Source: Bacteroidota bacterium (GTDB lineage: Bacteria > Bacteroidota > Ignavibacteria > UBA10030 > UBA8401). Taken from it: 5,628 bases of DNA. The stretch covers positions 1-5,628 of the forward strand of contig JAVBYH010000150.1 in assembly GCA_030824175.1 (NCBI GenBank), given 5' to 3'. The notes beneath the pieces are model-generated. The model made no database searches. It saw only the letters and a list, made by a program, of their open reading frames with translations, and was not told the origin of the DNA. Positions 1-5,628 of this stretch are shown piece by piece. Both the position numbers and the translations under genes were made by a program. The number at the start of each line of letters is the position of its first letter. Position 1 is the stretch's first letter.

Positions 1-1832
1 ATGTATTTCAGAAGCTGGCCGGTCCGGGATAACAGCACCAACTGTTCTCCCCCGCCGGCCGGCGGCACATCGGTATACGACAGCATGCCGTTTTCCGACA
101 CGGTCGGCCGGTCCGCATTGCGCACGACGAGAAATTGGCTGCCGACCGTTCTCAGCTCCGACGCATCGAACGGGACGGCCCAGATGTCCGGAGCGGCACT
201 GCCGCGCGTAAAGAGCGGGAAGAGCAGCTCGCCGCTCGCCGCGTAGGCGATTCGCCCGATATAACTTTCCGGCGGGCCCGTATACACCGATACGCGGCGC
301 TCGTTCGTTTGCGCGAAAATTTCGCTCCTCCCCCTGCTGACGCTGAGCAGCAGTGTCTTGCCGTCGGGCAATTCAGCGACGTGCGCGAGATCGCCCCTCA
401 CCATCGCCAATGCGGAATCCCCGCCGAGAATGGGCGTCAAGTCGCCGCCCGAGGCGGGGACCTTTAAGATCGTGTTCCACCCATTTTCATTCCACGTCGT
501 AACGATGATGGAATCGTCCCTCCCCCACAGTCGCGGATAATACTTCCCCGCCGTTTTCGTGATCAGGGACTGCACGCCGCTCAGGGACACCTTCTTCAAC
601 TCGTGTGTATCGGTGACGAGGCCCGTATAGAACACGGCGTAATCGCTCGCCGGCGACCAGAACACGTTCGCGATGACATCGTCGGTCGTGATCTCGATCG
701 GTGCGATATTGTCGAGACGACGGATCCACAATTTCTCTCCCTTTGCGTAGGCGATCTTTTTCCCGTCGGGCGAAAGGACGAAAAAGGAATACTCGGCCGG
801 CCACTGGTATTTGCGGATCTCCTTCGCATCCTGCGGACGCAGCATCCATACGACGAGGCCCGCGACGATCGCTGAGGCACAGGCAGCGACGATCGGGATG
901 ATGCGCCGCATCAGCCACGACTGCCGGCGCACGCTCCGTGCTTCCGAAGCAATGTGGCCGCCCCCCCCATTCTTTCGTTCCGGAGCCGCCGCAAATTGAC
1001 CGGTGCGCGCGAACCCGCTCCCTTTCACATCGACCGCTTTCAGATCGATGATGAGATCGGTCGCGTTCTGATACCGCTCGTCGGGATCCTTCGCCAGGAG
1101 CTTGGTGATGACCCACTCGAGGGGCATGGGGATGCCGCTGCGAAGCGCTGTGACGGGTTCGGGCTGTTCGTTCAGGATCTTGTAGAAGATGACCTGGTCG
1201 TAGTCCCCGGCGAACGGGACCCTGCCCGAGAGCATTTCGAAGAGGATCACGCCGAGCGACCAGAGGTCGGTGCGGTGGTCGACCGAGAGTCCGCTCACCT
1301 GTTCGGGGCTCATGTACGCGACGGTGCCCAGCGTGCTTCCGGTCTTTGTCACCTGCGTCGCCATCGTCGTCCTGGCGAGGCCGAAGTCGAGGATCTTCGC
1401 CGTGGCGTCCGTGGTGAGGATCACGTTGGAGGATTTGATATCCCGGTGGACGATGCCTTTCGCATGGGCGGCCTTCAGTCCCTCGGCGATCTGCACGGCG
1501 ATGGCAATGGCGTCCTTGAGTTTGAACGGTTCCCTTTTCACGCACTGGTCGAGCGTTTGGCCTTCGACGTATTCCATCACGATGAACGGCGCATCCTCGC
1601 CGTCGTTGATCTCGTAGATGACGGCGATGTTCGGATGGTTGAGCGCGGCGGCGGCCTTCGCCTCGCGGATGAAGCGCGAGCGGTCGTCGGCCGATGCGAT
1701 GAGATGAGCGGGAAGGAATTTAACGGCGACGGTGCGGTCGAGCTTCGAATCTTCGGCCTTATACACAACCCCCATGCCCCCCTCGCCGAGTTTCTCGACA
1801 ATTTTGTACTGCCTGATCGTCTGTCCGACCAT
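1..1832 (-). CDS. Hanks-type Ser/Thr protein kinase with TM helix and C-terminal TolB/PD40-like beta-propeller (3' end off window)
   Basis: This is a membrane-anchored serine/threonine kinase that phosphorylates protein targets with ATP. Reading the minus strand from ATG at 1832 gives 610 residues without a stop; the C-terminus is cut off by the left edge. Kinase domain, about residues 9-265: glycine loop LGEGGMGVVY (15-24), ATP lysine K38, helix-C glutamate E57, catalytic loop HRDIKSSN (129-136), DFG (149-151), SPE in place of APE (175-177), DLWSLGV (189-195). All catalytic residues are present, and the activation segment is Thr-rich. A Gly/Arg linker (about 266-310) leads to one hydrophobic helix (about 311-331) with arginines before it, which puts the kinase in the cytoplasm and the rest in the periplasm. 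Residues 340-610 show repeated SPDGKKIAY-like blades typical of TolB/PD40 propellers; about six are visible. Related proteins are often nearer 900 residues, so roughly a third may be missing. The gene starts 39 bases after the phosphatase stop, so co-transcription is likely. The substrate and the sensed ligand are unknown. Confidence 0.93.
   Translation of the reverse strand, partial: MVGQTIRQYKIVEKLGEGGMGVVYKAEDSKLDRTVAVKFLPAHLIASADDRSRFIREAKAAAALNHPNIAVIYEINDGEDAPFIVMEYVEGQTLDQCVKREPFKLKDAIAIAVQIAEGLKAAHAKGIVHRDIKSSNVILTTDATAKILDFGLARTTMATQVTKTGSTLGTVAYMSPEQVSGLSVDHRTDLWSLGVILFEMLSGRVPFAGDYDQVIFYKILNEQPEPVTALRSGIPMPLEWVITKLLAKDPDERYQNATDLIIDLKAVDVKGSGFARTGQFAAAPERKNGGGGHIASEARSVRRQSWLMRRIIPIVAACASAIVAGLVVWMLRPQDAKEIRKYQWPAEYSFFVLSPDGKKIAYAKGEKLWIRRLDNIAPIEITTDDVIANVFWSPASDYAVFYTGLVTDTHELKKVSLSGVQSLITKTAGKYYPRLWGRDDSIIVTTWNENGWNTILKVPASGGDLTPILGGDSALAMVRGDLAHVAELPDGKTLLLSVSRGRSEIFAQTNERRVSVYTGPPESYIGRIAYAASGELLFPLFTRGSAAPDIWAVPFDASELRTVGSQFLVVRNADRPTVSENGMLSYTDVPPAGGGEQLVLLSRTGQLLKY
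961..968 (-). repeat. Homopolymer run of eight G (coding strand) in the kinase linker
   Basis: Eight consecutive G on the coding strand form most of the codons for Gly 289-292, between the kinase domain and the transmembrane helix. The reading frame as given is open through it. Runs of this length can slip during replication. Losing one G would give a stop at 913-911, and gaining one would lead into a foreign frame ending at 489-487; both would release the kinase domain from its membrane sensor. Whether slipping happens is not known. Confidence 0.6.
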
Positions 1833-1838
1833 ACCGTA

Positions 1839-1843
1839 CCCCT
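1839..1843 (-). promoter_or_regulatory. Ribosome binding site of the kinase gene
   Basis: AGGGG on the minus strand, six bases before the ATG at 1832. It supports this start, which lies nine codons before the conserved LVEKLGEGG-like entry into the kinase fold. No separate promoter is evident in the 39-base gap, which agrees with read-through from the phosphatase gene. Confidence 0.6.
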
Positions 1844-1871
1844 GCAATTGAATTGGTGTCCCCTCGCGAAG

Positions 1872-3170
1872 CTATGCCGTCCGTTTCACGGCCATGATGG
1901 TGATATCGTCGGACTGGACGCTGGCGCCGGCATGCTTGCGCACCTCACAGATGACGAGGTCGATGATGTCGGACGCGGACAAGTGCCTGTTGGCCAGGAG
2001 CAGCCCCCGCAAGAGATCCCCGCCGAATTCCTCCTGGTGCCTGTTCATCGCCTCGGTGATGCCGTCCGATTGTATGACGAGGAGGTCGCCTGATGCGAAC
2101 GAGATCTGCTCGTCGTCGAATCGACACTCTTCGAGGAGGCCGAGCATGAGGCCGCCGGTGGTCAGGCGTTTAAATGTACCGTCCGCAGCGATGTGGAAGG
2201 GCCAGTCGTGCCCGGCGTTCGAGTAGTTCATCGTGTGATGCACGGGATCGAGGACGCCGTAGAAGAGTGTGGCGAATTTTTCGGGACTGGTGCTGCGGAA
2301 CAGGAGCTTGTTCGAACGGTAGAGGCATTCGGACGGCCGCTGCGAGACGAGCGTCTGACCGCGGAGCGTCGCCTGCAGGTTCGCCATGAGGAGCGAGGCC
2401 GGCAATCCTTTTCCCGACACATCCCCGAGACAGACGGCGAGCATGCCGTCGGCGGTCGGGATAAAATCGTAGTAGTCGCCGCCGACCGACTGGGCGGGGA
2501 TCGTGCGCGCACTGATGTCGTACCCGGGCACGCTGATATTCTTATGCGGCAGGAGGTCCTGTTGTATCTTTGCGGCGAGGCCGACCTCCTGCTGCATTGT
2601 AATGTAGAGTTTTTCTTCCTCGATGAGGCGCGCGTTTTCGATGACTTGAGCGGATTGGGCGGAGATGATGGCCAGGAGGCGCTGATCGTCGGGGGTGAAC
2701 GACTGGCCGTCCTTTTTATTGTAAACGGTGAGTACACCGCGGAGCTCCGACTTGACGATGAGCGGCACGCAAAGCACGGTGCGGACGCCCTCATCCCAGC
2801 GGACGCCCCTGAACCGGGGATCATCCTGCGGAGCGTCGACGACGAGCGGCCGCTTGTTCAGATGCATCCATCCGAGGAGCGCCTGGTGGAGGTGATATTC
2901 CGGCGCGTCTGCGGAGCTCACGCGCGTGCGGATGAGGGTCCTCATCGACTGCTCATCGTCTTCCACGAGCGTGATCACGCCCTGGTCGGCATTCACCGCG
3001 CGGAGAGAGCGGCGGATGATCGTCTGCATGATCTCTTCACCGTTGGTCGATGCACCGATCACCCGCGCGAGGTCGTTGAGGATCGAGAGTTCGTCGACCG
3101 CGCGGCGCAGACGGCGCACTTCGTCCTGCAGCAGCTCTATCGATTGCGACGGCGGAGATTTTTCAATCAT
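1872..3170 (-). CDS. GAF domain-containing SpoIIE/PP2C-type serine/threonine phosphatase (RsbU-like)
   Basis: This is a cytoplasmic, metal-dependent protein phosphatase of the SpoIIE/RsbU class that removes phosphate from Ser/Thr, in known systems usually from STAS-domain anti-anti-sigma factors. It is complete at 432 residues. In order: a short N-terminal coiled coil (about 10-30), a GAF sensor domain (about 32-185), a helical linker with the AAKIQQDLLP signature (199-208), and the PP2C domain (about 212-430). The metal-binding and catalytic motifs are all intact: VGGDYYDF (229-236), GDVSGKG (249-255), NAGH (318-321), SDGITEA (368-374) and DDIT (421-424). There is no signal peptide and no transmembrane segment. 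The helical linker between sensor and catalytic domain matches the part that switches the RsbU family between inactive and active states, so GAF ligand binding or dimer change probably controls activity. The start at 3170 has a strong Shine-Dalgarno. The kinase follows after 39 bases, which suggests opposing activities on a shared target. The GAF ligand cannot be read from sequence, and no STAS substrate gene is in the window. Confidence 0.95.
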   Translation of the reverse strand: MIEKSPPSQSIELLQDEVRRLRRAVDELSILNDLARVIGASTNGEEIMQTIIRRSLRAVNADQGVITLVEDDEQSMRTLIRTRVSSADAPEYHLHQALLGWMHLNKRPLVVDAPQDDPRFRGVRWDEGVRTVLCVPLIVKSELRGVLTVYNKKDGQSFTPDDQRLLAIISAQSAQVIENARLIEEEKLYITMQQEVGLAAKIQQDLLPHKNISVPGYDISARTIPAQSVGGDYYDFIPTADGMLAVCLGDVSGKGLPASLLMANLQATLRGQTLVSQRPSECLYRSNKLLFRSTSPEKFATLFYGVLDPVHHTMNYSNAGHDWPFHIAADGTFKRLTTGGLMLGLLEECRFDDEQISFASGDLLVIQSDGITEAMNRHQEEFGGDLLRGLLLANRHLSASDIIDLVICEVRKHAGASVQSDDITIMAVKRTA

Positions 3171-3177
3171 CGGCGCA

Positions 3178-3183
3178 CTCCTC
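3178..3183 (-). promoter_or_regulatory. Ribosome binding site of the phosphatase gene
   Basis: GAGGAG on the minus strand, seven bases before the ATG at 3170. This is a near-consensus Shine-Dalgarno and fixes the start of the phosphatase. It is stronger than those of the two neighbouring genes. Confidence 0.75.
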
Positions 3184-3213
3184 GTTCGATTGGTGGGCGA
3201 TCATACTCACACC

Positions 3214-3237
3214 ATCGGCGTCATTACTGACGCCGAT
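3214..3237 (-). repeat. Perfect 10-bp inverted repeat, possible RNA hairpin with GUAA tetraloop or protein operator
   Basis: ATCGGCGTCA (3214-3223) and TGACGCCGAT (3228-3237) are exact reverse complements around a 4-base spacer. In a minus-strand transcript the loop is GUAA, which fits the stable GNRA tetraloop class. The element sits in the gap between receptor and phosphatase, 50 bases after the receptor stop codon and 43 bases before the phosphatase ATG. No T-run follows it in either direction, so it is not a classic intrinsic terminator. It could be a terminator of another type, an mRNA-processing or 3'-protecting stem, or a dyad operator. What is certain is the symmetry; the role is inference. 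Confidence 0.55.
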
Positions 3238-3287
3238 ATCCAATCAACACAGGGGGCCGACAATTAATTCCTGATGCGCGGTGACGG

Positions 3288-5591
3288 TTAAAACTCGTAT
3301 TTCACGCCAAAGATGGGTAGCAATCCCCACTGCGCGATCACGTCCTGAGTGTTCTCCTCGCCGTTCCAGAAGTAGCCGGCGACATTCTCACGGTTGTATG
3401 CATTCCAGAGGCTCAGGTATGCGGTGAGATTCGTTGTTGCGAAGTTGAACCTCTTGTCGGCGCGTATATTGAGACAGTGATATGACGGCAGGCGCTCTCC
3501 GTTGATGCGGTCCGCATCCAACACCTCGCGGCGCAGCGACATCGACGCCGCCTCGTCGAACGGCGTATACGGCACGCCGCCGGCGTAGATCCATCGTCCG
3601 CTCAGTTCCCATTCGCCGCCCAGTTTATACCCGCCTTCGATGCTCACGACGACGCGGTTGTCGAAGCCGCGGTCGCGCCACACGCCGTCCCCGCCCCTGT
3701 AGCGCGTGCTGAAGTACGACGCGCTGGCGAGTCCGTAAAAATCTTCGGCCAGTTTCTTCTGCAGGACCACCTCAACGCCCTGCGACTCTGCGCGGCCGTT
3801 GGCCTGCAGGGGACCGTGCGCAAAGAAGAATCCGTTGCGGTAGAATATTTCGTCGACGAGGAACAGCGACGACTGCGAGGGATCGACGGGAAACGACGAG
3901 TACGTTTTTCGATACGCCTCGACGCCGAGCTTCGTATTCTCGGTGAGGAGATAATCGACTCCGGCGATAAGATGAACGGACTCCGGATTCTTCATGTTCC
4001 TGTTCTCTTCGTTCTGCGACAGCAGGAGCATCGGCAGCGTCTGGGTGTAGAAGCCGGCGGAACCCTTTAGTGTGATTCGGTCGCTAAGCTGGTACGATGA
4101 CGATAACCGCGGCTGCACCGCCAGCGACGCATTGTACGGATAATGATCGATGCGCGCCCCAGCGGTGATGACCCAGGCGGGATTCGGTTTCATCGTATAG
4201 TTCGCATATCCGCCCATCTTCCATCCCTGCAGCGATCTGTCGAACAGCTGCCCGGAGACCGTGTCGCCAAGCGCGTCGGTATACGAATCGAAATAATTGT
4301 CGTAGCGGTTTGTCGTATGTTTTCCGATCGCGCCGATCTCCATGGAATGCATGGAATTGATCTTGTAATGGAATGCCACGGCAAGCGCCGTCGTGCCTTC
4401 ATTCGAGCGGTTGCGGACGATGTGCGCGCCGCTGTTCGTCTCCGAAAAATCTTCGCTAAACTTCGACGTCGTGTACGACACGGATGCGGTCGAATACATC
4501 GAACCACTCCACAACGCGCGCCATGAAATCCCGGCGGTGTTCTGATAGATGGCCTGGTCGCCGTAGTATATCATGTTATTTTCAACGGCGGTTTTTCTAT
4601 CGGGACTGTTGTGGTCGTCCGCGAACACATCGAGGATTGTGAGTTGGTGGTTCGAGGCGACATCCGCAACGAGTTTCACGACCGCATCGCCGTAGGCCGG
4701 CGCGACAGAGGTGCCCATGTCGATCGTGTGCACGAGCGCATCGAGGTAACTCCTCCGCACCGCCAGCAGGTACGAGCCCTTCCCGTCGGCGAGCGGTCCT
4801 TCGGTCATTCCGCCGAACCCGGCGAAATTGAAATCGAGCTGCGACTGTCGCGACGAACGGCTGCCGTCGCGGAGGCGCAGTTCCATCACCGACGAGAGCT
4901 TGTCCCCGTATGCCGCCGAAAATCCCCCCGCATTGAAGGACACATCGTCCAGAAGGTCCGCATTGATGATGCCAATCGGTCCGCCGGTGGCTCCCTGCGT
5001 CGGAAAGTGATTGATGTTCGGCACCTCGATCCCGTCCACGAAGAACGCATTCTCCATGGGACTGCCTCCGCGGACGATGAGGCTGTTGGACTGGTCGTTC
5101 ACCTTGGCGAGGCTCGGCAGGCCGAGGATGATGCGGCTGACATCGCCGCCGGAGCCGGGCGCGCGGCGGATCTCTTCGGAGGCGAAGCTGATCGAGCTCA
5201 CCGGCTGGTCCGCACGCCCGTTGAAGAAGCCCGCCGAGACGACGACCTCATCTCCCTCGAGCGCCGCCTCCTGCAGTCCGACGGTGACCTGCGTCGAGCG
5301 CTGCGGACGGACGACGATATCCGTCTTCACGACCGGCTTGTATCCGATGAGCGACACGTGGAGGATGTGCGTGCCCACCGGCACGTTCTTCAATGTGAAA
5401 TTCCCGTCCGCATCCGTTACGGCGCCGCGCGCGGTAGCGCCGAGGCGGATGTTGGCGCCGGGAAGCGGCGCGGCCGTCTGCATGTCGACGACCCTCCCTC
5501 CGATGACGCCGGGGGAGTCCGCTGAAATGAGCCGCCGGGGAGATAAAAAAACGATGATGAGTGCTGCGAGGATGAGGATGCTGTTTTTCAT
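3288..5591 (-). CDS. TonB-dependent outer-membrane receptor with N-terminal carboxypeptidase-regulatory-like domain
   Basis: This is an outer-membrane gated channel that imports a scarce ligand using TonB-ExbBD energy. It has 767 residues from the chosen start. Residues 1-24 form a signal peptide (hydrophobic 4-17, likely cleavage after ISA at 24); the two arginines at 19-20 just after the hydrophobic stretch are unusual. Residues about 29-107 are a CarboxypepD_reg-like beta-sandwich (GGRVVDMQTAAPLPGANI, then DADGNFTLKNVPVGTH). EGDEVVVSA (112-120) matches the EVVVTA-type linker seen in Bacteroidota receptors. The plug spans about 127-240 (VRGGSPMENAFFVDGIEV at 173-190), followed by an aromatic-rich barrel to the C-terminal YEF, with the terminal Phe expected for Bam-assembled barrels. 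It is shorter than SusC proteins (about 1000) and no SusD neighbour is seen, so a glycan-type SusCD pair is not supported. It has no STN signalling domain. The substrate is unknown; iron chelates, cobalamin or peptides are all possible. In-frame ATGs at 5627 and 5609 lie upstream but have no visible ribosome site. Confidence 0.94.
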   Translation of the reverse strand: MKNSILILAALIIVFLSPRRLISADSPGVIGGRVVDMQTAAPLPGANIRLGATARGAVTDADGNFTLKNVPVGTHILHVSLIGYKPVVKTDIVVRPQRSTQVTVGLQEAALEGDEVVVSAGFFNGRADQPVSSISFASEEIRRAPGSGGDVSRIILGLPSLAKVNDQSNSLIVRGGSPMENAFFVDGIEVPNINHFPTQGATGGPIGIINADLLDDVSFNAGGFSAAYGDKLSSVMELRLRDGSRSSRQSQLDFNFAGFGGMTEGPLADGKGSYLLAVRRSYLDALVHTIDMGTSVAPAYGDAVVKLVADVASNHQLTILDVFADDHNSPDRKTAVENNMIYYGDQAIYQNTAGISWRALWSGSMYSTASVSYTTSKFSEDFSETNSGAHIVRNRSNEGTTALAVAFHYKINSMHSMEIGAIGKHTTNRYDNYFDSYTDALGDTVSGQLFDRSLQGWKMGGYANYTMKPNPAWVITAGARIDHYPYNASLAVQPRLSSSYQLSDRITLKGSAGFYTQTLPMLLLSQNEENRNMKNPESVHLIAGVDYLLTENTKLGVEAYRKTYSSFPVDPSQSSLFLVDEIFYRNGFFFAHGPLQANGRAESQGVEVVLQKKLAEDFYGLASASYFSTRYRGGDGVWRDRGFDNRVVVSIEGGYKLGGEWELSGRWIYAGGVPYTPFDEAASMSLRREVLDADRINGERLPSYHCLNIRADKRFNFATTNLTAYLSLWNAYNRENVAGYFWNGEENTQDVIAQWGLLPIFGVKYEF

Positions 5592-5597
5592 TGTGAG

Positions 5598-5603
5598 TCC
5601 CTT
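5598..5603 (-). promoter_or_regulatory. Ribosome binding site that decides the receptor start
   Basis: AAGGGA on the minus strand, six bases before the ATG at 5591. That start puts the MKNSILILAA signal peptide right at the N-terminus. The earlier in-frame ATG codons (5627, 5609) would put six or twelve extra, partly polar residues before it and lack a comparable site, so 5591 is preferred. Confidence 0.6.
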
Positions 5604-5628
5604 GTCCATGATGTGGTGTGTGATCATG

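Noticed and set aside
961..968. Suspected sequencing frameshift at the C/G homopolymer
   Set aside because: Reading the codons on both sides shows that the kinase frame runs straight through into the transmembrane helix and propeller, so the given length of eight is consistent with one intact gene.
487..1545. Minus-strand open frame of 352 codons inside the kinase gene
   Set aside because: It is out of frame with the kinase motifs and its translation is Arg/His-rich with no domain. It matters only as the frame that would be entered if the G8 tract gained a base.
954..2093. Long plus-strand open frame of 379 codons antisense to the kinase and the end of the phosphatase gene
   Set aside because: It lies opposite two clearly conserved genes, has Arg/Asp/Val/His-rich composition typical of a mirror frame in GC-rich coding DNA, and shows no recognisable domain.
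2193..3230. Plus-strand open frame of 345 codons covering the phosphatase gene
   Set aside because: It is antisense to a fully intact GAF-SpoIIE gene, and its composition (many Arg, Asp, Glu, His) is that of a reverse-strand shadow. No motif is visible.
3214..3237. Rho-independent terminator of the receptor gene
   Set aside because: The stem is good but no T-run follows on the transcribed strand (the next bases are GGTGTGAG), so I kept it only as an inverted repeat of unknown role.
4611..5525. Plus-strand open frame of 304 codons antisense to the receptor plug and barrel
   Set aside because: Same signs of a shadow frame; the minus-strand reading carries all the receptor motifs.
5592..5627. 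Receptor start at ATG 5627 or 5609
   Set aside because: Both would add residues ahead of a normal signal peptide and lack a ribosome site, whereas ATG 5591 has AAGGGA at proper spacing.

Overview
The window holds three genes, all on the minus strand, so transcription runs from right to left. It looks like a GC-rich Gram-negative bacterium of the Bacteroidota/Chlorobi (FCB) side. The grounds are a TonB-dependent receptor that opens with a carboxypeptidase-regulatory-like domain, a Hanks-type kinase fused to a TolB/PD40-type beta-propeller, and a GAF-SpoIIE phosphatase. Ignavibacteria-like lineages carry such sets, but this placement is an inference from domain architecture, not from a marker gene.

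Layout in transcription order. Positions 5591-3288: complete outer-membrane TonB-dependent receptor, 767 residues, with signal peptide, peptidase-regulatory-like domain, plug, barrel and terminal Phe. Positions 3287-3171: a 117-base gap with a perfect 10-bp inverted repeat (3214-3237) and the phosphatase's ribosome binding site. Positions 3170-1872: complete GAF + SpoIIE/PP2C serine/threonine phosphatase, 432 residues, all catalytic motifs intact. Positions 1871-1833: a 39-base gap. Positions 1832-1: a Hanks-type Ser/Thr kinase with one transmembrane helix and a beta-propeller, 610 residues visible, with the C-terminus running off the left edge.

How they may work together: the kinase and phosphatase are neighbours with opposite activities and are probably co-transcribed, so they are good candidates for a reversible Ser/Thr phosphorylation switch. 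The kinase would sense the periplasm through its propeller, and the phosphatase a cytoplasmic signal through its GAF domain. No anti-sigma factor, STAS antagonist or other obvious substrate lies in the window. The receptor lies upstream in the same direction but is separated by the hairpin gap, so a functional link to the pair is only a possibility.

There are no RNA genes, mobile elements or CRISPR arrays that I can see. The many long open frames on the plus strand are shadows of these three genes. I see no clearly undescribed system. The points most worth a second look are the hairpin at 3214-3237, the run of eight G residues in the kinase linker (961-968), and the kinase-phosphatase pairing itself.
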